A stretch of 48,550 bases of DNA from Mycoemilia scoparia. Taxonomy: Eukaryota; Kickxellomycota; Kickxellomycetes; Kickxellales; Kickxellaceae. Under the pieces are notes generated by a model. That model worked only from the letters and a program-made list of their open reading frames with translations, was not told the origin of the DNA and did not search any database. Positions 32,035-41,248 of the stretch are shown here, piece after piece. The translations under genes were made by a program, and so were the position numbers. The stretch covers positions 1 to 48,550 of the forward strand of contig JANBPU010000122.1 in the NCBI GenBank assembly GCA_027575805.1, given 5' to 3'. The number at the start of each line of letters is the position of its first letter. The first letter of the stretch is position 1.

Positions 32035-33410
32035 TATCACAAGAGCGTTTTCTCTTTCAACCTCTCCTCTCGGTGTTAAAATTTTACAAAAATAAATATA
32101 TAGATGAATGAAAAGAAAAGGAAAGGGGTTTGACTAAAACTCGGGACACATGCTACTTGCAGACTTATTGTATATATGGCTAGCAGCTCTTACATACACT
32201 CACTCCTCTCTCTCTCTCACTTTGACACAAACAAAATTTTGGCTTTAGGTATTTTAGTGTGGTCAACATACAGAATGCAAAGAAGCATATGTGTGTTATG
32301 GAAACAATACTTTTGGATTGAAAAGCACATAACATCTCAGTATTTACAGTCAATACATGTGTGGCTTGACTGGAGTCACAGCTTCCATTTGGTCAACTTG
32401 CACAACCAGCTTACTATTTCTGTCTACCTTTTATGTGATGCTTTAAGCCATCATGGATCTTAACCAATAAAATCTAAAAGAAAAAAGCCATTACATTTAC
32501 TAATTGTTGGTATGATTTGGTAGGCTTTGAACATAATATTGTATTTAAAACCCACTTATTTACCCCACTTATTGTTGTCTCTAGACAAGATAATGTTTAG
32601 CGATAAGAAAGGTGGCTAGAAATGATTTATTCTCAAGGTCAAAAATGTGTCTTTAGTAAGATGCTGGAATAACAGCAACATCTTTTTCACCTTAGGATTA
32701 ACAAAGCATGAAGATCGTTTCAAATTAATGTTGGCTATCAAGCCCATAGTCTCGCATTTCAGTAACAAAATGAATGCAAACTCGAATCAAGCCTGGACAT
32801 GCTCTTTTGCTAATAATTATACCTACTAATAACAAGAACTGCACAATAAAGTTGTGTGCTTGCATCAAGCTTAAACTGAAGCTAAAAATAGCCTACATTG
32901 TAGTTTGAAATGATAACTCTCGTTTGAGTTTATTGGGAGGCATATTTATGTAAATCTCAAGCACCTTGATGCATGGTGATGCTAATACATCCACCTATTT
33001 AGGTCAAGTTTCTCCTTCCCCACAACTTTTTCCTAGGTAACCTTTATTTTTAGTCATTTCTAATAATACAACACACCTCCAAAACTTGACACATCTATTG
33101 CCTTTCCAAAGCCTGTTTATGACCATACTTTCTTGCTTAAAGGTTTTTGGAGCTCAGATAATTACAAGTATTGTACCATCAGATCTTGCCTACTTTTATC
33201 CGCCTATCTGGTTTAGACATGTGTCTAAATAATTACACAAGCTATAAAGTATGCTTGTTTTTTCACAAAACTTGTCGTATGTGTTCTGTTACAATGGTTA
33301 TTTTTAAGTCCACATACCTCTTTGATACATTGCCACGCTTGTTGTAGTTTGCTTGATCTATTTCATTGTTCTTTGTGTACTAATGGAAAACTTGTTTATT
33401 TATAATATAA

Positions 33411-33512
33411 ATAATTTTTGAAGGGTGAAAGTTTACTAGTAAAACTGGACATACATTTGGCTATGATTGCCCCAATAGTCATTTGTCACCAAAATTACCC
33501 TGAAAAAATTAT
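33411..33512 (-). mobile_element. MITE copy e
   Basis: Ends ATAATTTTTGAAGGGT and ACCCTGAAAAAATTAT. The interior is in the reverse order relative to copy d (GGACATACATTTGGCTATG, then GTCACCAAAA). Its right end is only 15 bp from the left end of copy f. Confidence 0.85.
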
Positions 33513-33527
33513 GATACATATGGGTAG

Positions 33528-33630
33528 TTATTTTTGAAGGGTGACCATTTGATAATAGACTGTGATCACTCATTTGGCTGGGATTGTGCCTATAATCTTT
33601 GACCACCAAAAGTCACCCTTCAAAAATTAT
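33528..33630 (-). mobile_element. MITE copy f (103 bp, tandem with e)
   Basis: Ends TTATTTTTGAAGGGTGAC and GTCACCCTTCAAAAATTAT. Outer flanks CATATGGGTA and TGCCCATATG extend the inverted repeat to about 25 bp. Reverse orientation relative to copy d. Confidence 0.9.
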
Positions 33631-33837
33631 TGCCCATATGACGACGATTTCCAACAATCCCATTAGAGATAAACCTCATTCTTTTTAATTTTCTGGTCAG
33701 GTTTAGCAATCATATTTTCCTACAAACAAACCTAAGCCCAAAAGCTCCAATCCCTATTAACAACAACGATGCGATGTTCTCTCAATAACAAGTGAACATA
33801 AGTTATAGGTAGGCAAGTGCGCCAAATATTCTGGAAT

Positions 33838-33838
33838 G

Positions 33839-33865
<27 letters not shown>
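33838..33865. repeat. (TA)n microsatellite
   Basis: About fourteen TA units immediately before the dispersed repeat that starts at 33866. Confidence 0.9.
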
Positions 33866-33869
<4 letters not shown>

Positions 33870-34015
33870 GAAATTTCACTACTGGTCAAATGCATGGTAG
33901 ACAGAAATGGCAAGTCCTGATCAAATTTTGTCCCAATTGCAGGGAATCTGCTATGAGGCTCCTGAAGACCCATTTTTGTCTAACGCCTTAGGAGCTTTGA
34001 TCATATATAACTTTA
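33866..34015 (+). repeat. Dispersed repeat, copy 1 (relative at 45057-45190)
   Basis: Shares ordered blocks with 45057-45190: GTGAGA..TTCA, ACTGGT/AGTGGT followed by AAAATG-like sequence, GGCAAG..TCCTGA, GA.GACCCATT, GTCTAA.GC and GCTTTGATC. Substitutions and small indels lie between them. The type of element is unknown. Confidence 0.45.
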
Positions 34016-35409
34016 GCTGATCCTGGTGTTGAATAAAAAACATTTGGTGAATATTGTCTAGGGATTCTATATAGCCTAGCTATAATACATGGGACGAATA
34101 ACCACTATTGCGTAAATCATATTCGTTTATCGAAGCATTTTTCCAACTGGTATGTATATTGATAAGTGCTGTATATTTGGCCAGAGTTCACAAAGCATTG
34201 GGCATGTAATGGCTGGAGATTTGTCCAAAATATGACCACCCATTTCCACATACATACAACTGGCCTTAAGTCGAATCTCACTATTTTAAAATAACTCAAT
34301 TAAGAATGTTTATGTATAATTGTTGTACCGGGATTCGTTTAAGAATGACATTTATATCTTCAACCGGCATACATTGAGCGACTATCCTTTTAAAAAGCAA
34401 GAAAGAGAGGAGGATGGGAGATTATAAGGATACAACCATTGGGTCGAAAATGTGTGCTGTCATGAGATCAATAAAGCGGAATATTCACATACATTGTTTT
34501 CTGAATAACAAAGGCACTAATAAATCCAGATTGTTGGATATCGAATATTTTATGAACTGACTGTTCCGAATACCATGTGACTACCATTTTAAATGGCTTC
34601 TCATTAAATTGCATTTATAACTTTTAATGCTGGATATGAGCCCCCTCCTCAGCAATTAGGCCCAATCTTAAGCACCAACCCACCTACAACACATTTAATT
34701 GCACAAGGAAACAGCCAACTTGAAATGTCAAGGTGGCCACATCGGCCACTCAGTCAGAAATCACTACCCTCATCATCCATTGAATAGGCAATTGAATCCT
34801 ATAAGCACAGCATTCTTGCTCTATGGTAAATGTCCACATACCCAGAAATACGGTAACATCCGTTGTTTCATGGAAAAATTCTGAAAGAAAACAGATATTT
34901 GTTGCAGCATGGGCGCATCTTTAATTTAGGAATTAAGGCTTGCATATACACTATGGTGAAGAAATTTGGATAGACCAATCCATAAGCAGAAAGGCCTCTA
35001 AGCCAGCAGGGTATATACTGGCAGATTCGGATTTTCCTCTTCTATACTGGTTCATTCATTGACAACCAAGAGACAATGCCGATAATGCTGAATATATTGG
35101 CCATTTGCTTTAGTACCGGGCAAAAAAGGAATCGATATATCGCATTGCCTTCATCAGTCATTGCCAGCTGGCATCATGTGGTGGAGTCCTTGGAATCAAG
35201 CTAAACACGCCCAACCACATTTGCCAGCACATCTGCAAAGCCTTCAGATGCTTACACTTGGTTTATTCTTTTAGGTTCCCCCCCCCACTGCCATCAGACA
35301 GACAGGTATCCCATCACAGAGAAAGAGAAAAACTATAAAAAGGTAGGAGAACATCTTGCCACAGCCATATCCAACATCAGTAATTCTCTCACTCTACCAC
35401 CAAGAAACA

Positions 35410-35565
35410 ATGAAGTTCTCGTCAAACCTATGTGCTCTCCTCTTCCTAGTAACCGCCTATGTGGTGAATGCACAGCGCTGTGACATTATAGCTTGTACTA
35501 CTAACTGTGTTAAACGAGCAGAGCTATGTGACCCGCGCACATGCAAATGCAAACCTATATTGTAG
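35410..35565 (+). CDS. Secreted six-cysteine peptide with defensin-like (CS-alpha-beta) cysteine spacing
   Basis: 51 residues, no intron. The ATG at 35410 is preferred over an upstream in-frame codon at 35356 because it begins a classical signal peptide (MKFSSNLCALLFLVTAYVVNA, cut between Ala21 and Gln22). The predicted mature peptide is 30 residues with six Cys spaced C-x4-C-x3-C-x6-C-x4-C-x1-C. The CxxxC and CxC pairs in this order are the signature of the cysteine-stabilised alpha-beta fold shared by fungal, plant and animal defensins and other small secreted peptides. The short x6 loop makes it one of the smallest such layouts. The mature part is basic (net positive), rich in Lys/Arg. It may be antimicrobial, an effector or a signal; the sequence does not say which. 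A TATA box (about 35334), leader and good codon use support expression. Confidence 0.65.
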   Translation: MKFSSNLCALLFLVTAYVVNAQRCDIIACTTNCVKRAELCDPRTCKCKPIL

Positions 35566-36295
35566 GGACTCCCCCCTAAGACGATCTATGAGCATGTTCC
35601 AATCACGCAAACACAACTGAAAGTAAAGACGGCTCATTAAGGCAGAGCTAGGATTATGAAGCATCTAACAACAGCGCCATCTGAAATAACAACCCCGCAC
35701 ATCGACAGCAACACTGACACAATACAACCCACATCTGCAAAACTGATCTTGGTCAATTAGTTTTGTCTTTCTCTATTTACGCGTGTGCACAAATATCTAA
35801 TAACTTTATACTTACTTTAACAAGGTTTTTATCCACACCTTTGCGTGGTTTTCCCTGTGTACACACATACGCATATTTATATAATAACGAATAAACAAGT
35901 GTCATAAATTATTAGTGATCACCATCATGATGTCTATTTTGAAGTGGTCAGGGTTTTCGTTAGTGATCAAATTTATTGTACGTAGAAACACACAGCATAT
36001 CCTTGGATTTTGGCCCAATCCCAAGCCATTTGCTATCCATTTTCTGAGAACACACCATTTTTGTTTAAAGAGTTGGTTGTGAATTCTGGCCAGACACCCC
36101 AAATGGGTAATAATTTTTGAAGGGTGAAAGTTTGCTAGTAAAATTGGACATCCATTTAGCTGTGATTGCCCCTATAATCATTGGTCACCAAAATTTATCC
36201 TTCAAAAATTATGAACCATATTTCCACATTATGTATTGATATACTGGATGACTATCCTATGCTAACTTTTACCTAAGCTTGTTTTTTGTAATCAG
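35566..36295. other. Spacer between the peptide gene and the DHODH pseudogene
   Basis: The 3' flank of the peptide gene, then AT-rich sequence and MITE copy g. The last 35 nt (36261-36295) are a perfect-looking intron 3' end: GCTAAC branch motif, T-rich tract, CAG. It belongs to a DHODH intron whose upstream exon is absent. A block at about 36006-36050 resembles 26826-26870. Confidence 0.55.
36110..36212 (-). mobile_element. MITE copy g (103 bp)
   Basis: Ends ATAATTTTTGAAGGGT and ATCCTTCAAAAATTAT. The interior CTAGTAAAATTGGACATCC and TGATTGCCCCTATAATCA matches copy e. It lies 83 bp upstream of the first retained exon of the DHODH pseudogene. Confidence 0.9.
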
Positions 36296-37400
36296 ATTTG
36301 GGGCAAAGATATTTCGAACACAATTGGTATGGCTGCAGGATTTGATAAAAACTGCAATTCCACTGACAGTTTGTTTGATCTGGGATATGGTGTTGTGGAA
36401 GTCGGAAGCATAACTCCTGAGCCCCAGGTTTGTACACATTTCTTGTCTCTGTCAAACTGCGATTTACCTGGAAATTTATTAGTCCTGATATATCAATATG
36501 CTAGAAATATTGGGTATTATAAATATGTAGTCTGGAAACCCAAAGCCACGACTTTCCCGTGTTGAAGAAAGCGAGGCTGTTATAAATCGCATGGGTTTAA
36601 ACAATGTCGGAATTGATGTATGCAAAGACAGGCTTAGATCAAGATTCTGGAAGCACGTAATCAACCAAAGCAAAACAGAAAAGCAAAATGCTACTGACAT
36701 TGCTACCTCGATTAATAGGTCTGGTATCGAAAGCAAACTCCCCGGAATCAATGTCAGCAAGAACCATTCTGCCACAGAGGAATCATAAGATGATTTTGTT
36801 AAGGGAATTAAGGAACTTGGCTCATATGCTGACTATGTTGTGATCAATGCTAGCAGCCCCAATGTGAAGAACTTGGGTGCAAAATCCAACACAGATACTC
36901 TCGAGCAGACTATCTGTGCGGCTATTGAAGCCAGAGATTCATTGCCTGATGGCAAAAGACCACCAGTTGTTATTAAGATCGGTCCTGATAACAGTGATGA
37001 GCAGCTTCACGACATTGCCAATGTTGCACTCAAATACAGAGTTGGAGGAATTATCACCACAAATACCACCAGACAGAGGCCTGGAAGCCTGGTTGGTGAT
37101 GAGGAAAAGATTGCAGAGACTGGTGGATTGAGTGGAGCCCCACTAAAGGACCTTTCATTAGGGACCACCAGAAAAATATACAAGCTTACTGGTGGCCAAA
37201 TTCCCATTATTGGTTGCGGTGGCATCGGAAATGCTGATGATGTCATAGCCTATGCTTAGGCTGGTGCCTCCTTTGTCCAGATTTATACAACAATGATTTA
37301 TAATGGTCCAGGAATAGTCCAGGAAATAAAAGATGGCATTGTGTCAAAGCTTGAAGGAAAGAGGTGGAAGGACATCATTGGACAAGATGTTAAGGGTTGA
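36296..37400 (+). pseudogene. 5'-truncated dihydroorotate dehydrogenase (class 2, mitochondrial type) pseudogene
   Basis: Retained exons are 36296-36427 and 36531-37400, with a 103-nt GT-AG intron between. The sequence follows class 2 DHODH closely: [52 protein letters not shown] (active-site Ser region), GGIITTNTTRQRPG, GGLSGAPLKDLS, GCGGIGNADD (FMN phosphate site) and FVQIYTTMIYNGPGI. The native enzyme oxidises dihydroorotate to orotate in the inner mitochondrial membrane (pyrimidine synthesis). This copy cannot be functional as it stands: the N-terminal targeting, membrane and early barrel parts are missing, and two in-frame stops occur (TAA 36786-36788, TAG 37257-37259). There are no frameshifts. 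Few lesions and intact splice sites suggest a fairly recent death. A full-length copy presumably exists elsewhere. Confidence 0.9.
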
Positions 37401-37509
37401 TTACTTTTCTCTAGAATACAAATACTCATTTATGAATACATATCTAAACACCTATTTATCATTCAGTTTTTATGGCCGAAAATCACAAAGTGTTCAACAA
37501 AAATGAATG

Positions 37510-37612
37510 ATAATTTTTGAAGGATGACCATTTAACAACAAATGGCGATCACTCATTTGATTGCTATTTCACCTATAATCGTAGACTGCCAAAAATACCC
37601 TTTAAAAATTAT
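37510..37612 (-). mobile_element. MITE copy h (103 bp)
   Basis: Ends ATAATTTTTGAAGGAT and ACCCTTTAAAAATTAT. The interior GGCGATCACTCATTTGATTG and CCTATAATCGTAG matches copy f. Starts 110 bp after the end of the DHODH pseudogene, in the same orientation as copy g. Confidence 0.85.
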
Positions 37613-37845
37613 AATCCAAATTCTCTATGATGAGCATTTTAACATACATTCATGCACAGGTTTTGACTATTGATTTTATCCCACAATAAACTCACTCTGT
37701 TTGAGTCATTAGTTAACGGCATTTTAATACAGCTGTTTGCATACCAATCAACTCTATCCTTAAGCTTTATAACTCACCTTATTCTCTTTGCTACACATTA
37801 TATTATCTTGTACCACATTTGCCAACAATAATACCAAGAAGTCAA

Positions 37846-39150
37846 ATGCATAATAGTAGCATGTGCTTGAAGAAAGCTCGACTTTTCACTGTTGGCACCT
37901 TTCACAATTCTTTTGCGATACCTAAATGCCCGCTTCAGAGAAACTTTGCATCGCTACCAAACAGGAACCTCAATCAGAAGTTTTACGAGAACAGAGTACT
38001 TGATCGCTATTCATCACAGGATGCCAAGAAAGTTAGTCTACGACAATTGGTATTATTTGGACGCCAGCTAACTGAGGACAAGCTGCTTTCATCAGCAAAC
38101 TATGTTAGAACTGAGCTTCCGGTCAGGATTTCACATCGGATTAGAGATTTTCAGTCACTTCCTTACATTGCTGGAACAAACCCACATATGCGTCTTGTCT
38201 ATGATCTTTACTGGCAGGCATTTGATGAGATCAGAAAGTTTTCTCAGATTCGGTCCCTTGATGACAATCGTAGGTTTTGTAAGATGCTGTCAAGGAATCT
38301 TGGTACACATTCGCAGGTGATCCCACAGCTAGGCTTGGGCGTGAATGAATGCTTAACACTGATAACACCAACAGAAATTGACCAGTTCATGAATAAAATG
38401 CTTGTAGCCCGTATATCACGGAGAACACTTGCTGAGCAGCACATTGCACTCAGTAACCAATTTGATGAGGACATTTTAAGTGTATCTGGAGAAAGCAGTC
38501 TTGACCATGCCCCACTGGGATTTTCTACTCAACGTACTGGAATTGTCAAACCAGCATGCGACATCGCACAGCTCCTTCACGGATGTGCAATCAAGATCCA
38601 GGCCCAGTTTGAGGATGCTTACGATCTTCCTCCAGATACAGCTCCCCAAATTGTTATTGAAGGGAACCGTGATGCTTCGTTCATGTGTGTTCCAGACAAC
38701 ATTGAGTACATTGTTTATGAGCTTTTGAAAAACTCCATGCGAGCAATTCTAAAGAAAGGCCAAGCCAATAAGGGAGGTGTGAATGCTGATGCTTTGCCGC
38801 CAATATTTGTTACTATATGCTCCAATGATCAGGATATAACCATCCGCGTGTCAGACCAAGGGGGCGGTATCCCATATGAGATTCTCCCACACATTTGGTC
38901 ATATAGCAATCCAGAAAAGCTGCACTGCATGGATAACTTCAACCAGGTCAACAAGCTTGAAGCAAAGGTATCCGAGAGTGAAAGGACATCCCCATTCTTG
39001 TCTTTTGGATTTGGTTTACCAATGTCAAGAGTCTATGCACAATATTGGGGTGGCGATATAGTTATCCGTTCTTTACCTGGTTATGGCGTGGATGCATATA
39101 TTACCCTACCTCGTCTTGGAACGATGGTTGAAAATCTATCTATTGACTAA
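37846..39150 (+). CDS. Mitochondrial alpha-ketoacid dehydrogenase kinase (PDK/BCKDK family)
   Basis: A single-exon frame of 434 aa. I start at ATG 37846 (an upstream in-frame TTG is not used). The first 40-50 residues are basic and lack acidic residues (CLKKARLFTVGTFHNSF..RNFASLPNRN), fitting a mitochondrial targeting peptide. The N-terminal four-helix region contains the family's H-box-like RTLAEQHIAL (about 193-202). The GHKL ATPase has the N-box ELLKNSMRAI (E292, N296), G1 box DQGGGIP (D337) and G2 box SFGFGLPMSR (386-395). Such kinases phosphorylate and switch off pyruvate or branched-chain ketoacid dehydrogenase E1 in the matrix. AEQHIAL is closer to BCKDK/Pkp2-type members than to classic PDKs, but I leave the substrate open. 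MITEs lie on both sides (37612 and 39528). Confidence 0.92.
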   Translation: MHNSSMCLKKARLFTVGTFHNSFAIPKCPLQRNFASLPNRNLNQKFYENRVLDRYSSQDAKKVSLRQLVLFGRQLTEDKLLSSANYVRTELPVRISHRIRDFQSLPYIAGTNPHMRLVYDLYWQAFDEIRKFSQIRSLDDNRRFCKMLSRNLGTHSQVIPQLGLGVNECLTLITPTEIDQFMNKMLVARISRRTLAEQHIALSNQFDEDILSVSGESSLDHAPLGFSTQRTGIVKPACDIAQLLHGCAIKIQAQFEDAYDLPPDTAPQIVIEGNRDASFMCVPDNIEYIVYELLKNSMRAILKKGQANKGGVNADALPPIFVTICSNDQDITIRVSDQGGGIPYEILPHIWSYSNPEKLHCMDNFNQVNKLEAKVSESERTSPFLSFGFGLPMSRVYAQYWGGDIVIRSLPGYGVDAYITLPRLGTMVENLSID

Positions 39151-39240
39151 TTTTTTGTTCTCTTAGCTTACCTCCTCTATACCGCTATTACAATTGATCC
39201 CAATATTTGATTCAAAGCAACCATTGACAGAATGTATCTT

Positions 39241-39287
39241 AGTTTTTAAAGAGTGACTTCTGGTGGCTGCCGATCAGTGGCCATAGA
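39241..39287 (+). mobile_element. MITE fragment j (left half)
   Basis: AGTTTTTAAAGAGTGACTTC then TGGTGGCTGCCGATCA aligns with the left half of copy d (TTTTTGAAGGGTGACTTTTGG, split). The right half is replaced by a TG repeat. Confidence 0.5.
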
Positions 39288-39331
39288 TGTGTGTGTGTGT
39301 AAATTCATATATGCACATACACACACACACA
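39287..39331. repeat. (TG)n / (CA)n foldback
   Basis: A TG run (about 39289-39300) and a CA run (about 39317-39331) flank an 18-nt AT-rich spacer, so the segment can fold on itself. Confidence 0.7.
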
Positions 39332-39527
39332 AAGAATCGTAATATTCGCTCTTCTTTTTTTCACTTTATATAGCTATACTTTTTTGATACCTAAATTTTT
39401 AACTTCACTTCTTATTCATTACTTTTTAAGTCCATAACACTTAACAACAATTGCCAATAATATTGAATACTTGTAGATACATATATACTAATGAAAACTT
39501 GCTTAAAAATACTTTATCATATGGATC

Positions 39528-39612
39528 ATAATTTTTGAAGGGTACCTTTTGGTGGCCAACGATTATAGGCGCAATCACAGCTATTAGCAAATGGTCACCC
39601 TTCAAAAATTAT
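39528..39612 (+). mobile_element. MITE copy i (internally deleted, 85 bp)
   Basis: Ends ATAATTTTTGAAGGGT and ACCCTTCAAAAATTAT. Outer flanks TATCATATGG (39515-39524) and CCATATGATA are perfect inverted copies of each other. It lacks about 18 bp of the interior present in copy d (the CCAAATTAGTGATCACC region). Confidence 0.9.
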
Positions 39613-40385
39613 TACCCATATGATACCACAACAGTAATACACAGAAATGTTGACTGGTACATAGGTGATATATTTTTTAGATAAGGATAATACAGAATTG
39701 ATACATCTTTGATAAGCATTTCTTTTGATATTATCCAAAGCATCTCAACACGTATTAAGAGTGCCGTTTATATCAGGTTTAGTAGCTAATCACTTAAATG
39801 CGAGATTCCAAAAAAGTGAGTCTCAACTCTGAGTTATATCAGATTCAAATGGGTGTATGCGATTATTAGCTTTAATTGTTTCAATTTTACTGTTACTTAC
39901 CCTTCTCGGTGCAGTTTGTATAAAATATTGTGATGTTTAATATTTATTCTATAAATATACATGATCGAATAAGGAATGATGATATGGTGAAGTGGCAATG
40001 TTGTAAAGGTTTAGAAATGTTTGTAGTATCGTTGAGAACAGCTTGTATTAAGACGTCCCGCAAATGCTTATACGATAACCACATCGAGTGTCTTGGTTAG
40101 TTATGACTCAAGAACTAAAAACAAATTTGTTTTGTAAAAGTGTCTCAATTGAAAAGACATTAAAGAGTGATCTATAAGCTAAATATATTACTACAATGCA
40201 GATCCAAAGCCATATTGATATATTGTTTTTGTATTTGTTTATGATAGCAACGATGATAGTGGTTATGCTCAATTGTGATATTGAAATGTTATTTATGAAT
40301 GCTAATTTGTGTTTGCAAGTGATCATATTGAAATATTAAAAATGTTTATAGTTGAGATTTGCTACTACTACTGCCAAATGGTTAT
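39613..40385. other. Spacer and 3' flank of paralogue 1
   Basis: AT-rich. The last 120 nt (about 40265-40385) are clearly similar to 45533-45655 and mark the edge of the duplication that produced the 211-aa gene pair. No further gene is supported. Confidence 0.6.
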
Positions 40386-41021
40386 TTAGCGATACGTTTC
40401 CATTATATACTCATCACCCTTGTCCAAGGTCTCACATGCCAAACGGATGGTTCCTCTAATAGCACGTCCATAACGTCTAATTCCATGCTCAGAATCCAAG
40501 TCAAAAGATATATAAGTCCCGAAATTTGTGCGTTTGAATCTCATAATTCGAATCATGTTTTTACCACAATCTCTTGCTATTCTTGTAGTCATCTGTGAAA
40601 AGAAAAGCTTTGGTCGCTCTACTTCCTTCATATGTTCTCCCCTGCCCTCCTTTAGGCACTCTAGGGGATTTTCGTACCTGTTGCACTCCAGGATCTTTGT
40701 GTGTGCAGCTTCATCGTATTTGGCCATCATGCTGTGGATTATCACATTGTCGTGGGTTATAATGCAATCATATCCTGGGATATCGTAATGCATTTCAATC
40801 CCTTTAAAACCCAAGTTGGTTATAGTTGAATATATTATTGGGGGTATCCCTGTATACTCTTGTGTACTCTGGGCTTGGCATTTCTTCTTATAGTAGTCTG
40901 GTACACTTCGCTTCATTCTGGATGCAATTGTTTTATTTGTGTCGCTTCTTGTTACCGACCTTGTTCTGGGTTTCTTCCTCGAGGGTCCAGCTGTATTCGG
41001 TACTGCTTTTGATTTAGGCAT
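40386..41021 (-). CDS. Hypothetical protein, 211 aa, paralogue 1 of a duplicated pair
   Basis: ATG at 41021; the open frame further upstream has only a TTG. No intron. Equal in length to the copy at 45656-46291 with no indels; I count about 60 base differences in 636. The N-terminus is strongly basic (GPSRKKPRTRSVTR, RMKRSVPDYYKKK) and looks like a bipartite nuclear signal. The central part contains GIPPIIYSTITNLG, YDIPGYDCIITHDN and a Cys/Glu segment (KILECNRYENPLECL). The protein ends in a less conserved tail (ETLDKGDEYIMETYR). No signal peptide, membrane helix or known catalytic motif is visible. I recognise no family; a nuclear DNA- or protein-binding role is only suggested by the basic start. 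It lies in an AT-rich, gene-poor region. Confidence 0.65.
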   Translation of the reverse strand: MPKSKAVPNTAGPSRKKPRTRSVTRSDTNKTIASRMKRSVPDYYKKKCQAQSTQEYTGIPPIIYSTITNLGFKGIEMHYDIPGYDCIITHDNVIIHSMMAKYDEAAHTKILECNRYENPLECLKEGRGEHMKEVERPKLFFSQMTTRIARDCGKNMIRIMRFKRTNFGTYISFDLDSEHGIRRYGRAIRGTIRLACETLDKGDEYIMETYR

Positions 41022-41053
41022 TTTTTCATAAATTAAAAATTTGTCAGAAAATA

Positions 41054-41248
41054 TCAAAAAGAAGGTAAAAGAAATTGGAGTAAGTTGAAGCCAAAGTCAG
41101 AAACAATTGTGGTGATGTGCTTCAATATTATGGTGGTTATTGCCGTCATTGGCACAATGAGACTTAGCCAATCAGATGATATTAAGATTGCAAACCCTAG
41201 AACAATATGTACCAATGTAGTTTGAATAGTAATATAATTAGAGGCCAT
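41054..41248 (-). CDS. Possible 64-residue two-helix membrane micro-protein
   Basis: ATG at 41248, TGA ending 41054, immediately upstream of paralogue 1 on the same strand (32 nt before its ATG). The sequence is hydrophobic with two likely membrane segments (LVHIVLGFAILISSDWLSLI, then VPMTAITTIILKHI). AT-rich hydrophobic frames arise easily by chance. No counterpart stands upstream of paralogue 2. It may simply be 5' UTR. Confidence 0.25.
   Translation of the reverse strand: MASNYITIQTTLVHIVLGFAILISSDWLSLIVPMTAITTIILKHITTIVSDFGFNLLQFLLPSF

Larger units (their letters stand above)
32035..35409. other. Long AT-rich spacer with MITEs and repeats
   Basis: No gene is supported over 3.4 kb. Contents: CT tract near 32205; tandem MITE copies e and f (33411-33640); (TA)n at 33838-33865; a dispersed repeat at 33866-34015 with a diverged relative at 45057-45190; C tract at 35279-35286; and a TATA box (TATAAAAA, about 35334) about 75 nt before the cysteine-rich peptide ATG. 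Confidence 0.55.

Noticed and set aside
32176..32463. 95-codon plus-strand frame
   Set aside because: No codon bias, no domain, no promoter; likely a chance frame in spacer DNA.
40108..40326. 72-codon minus-strand frame just downstream of paralogue 1
   Set aside because: The matching region after paralogue 2 is open for only about 28 codons and differs mostly by residue-changing substitutions, as expected of a 3' UTR.
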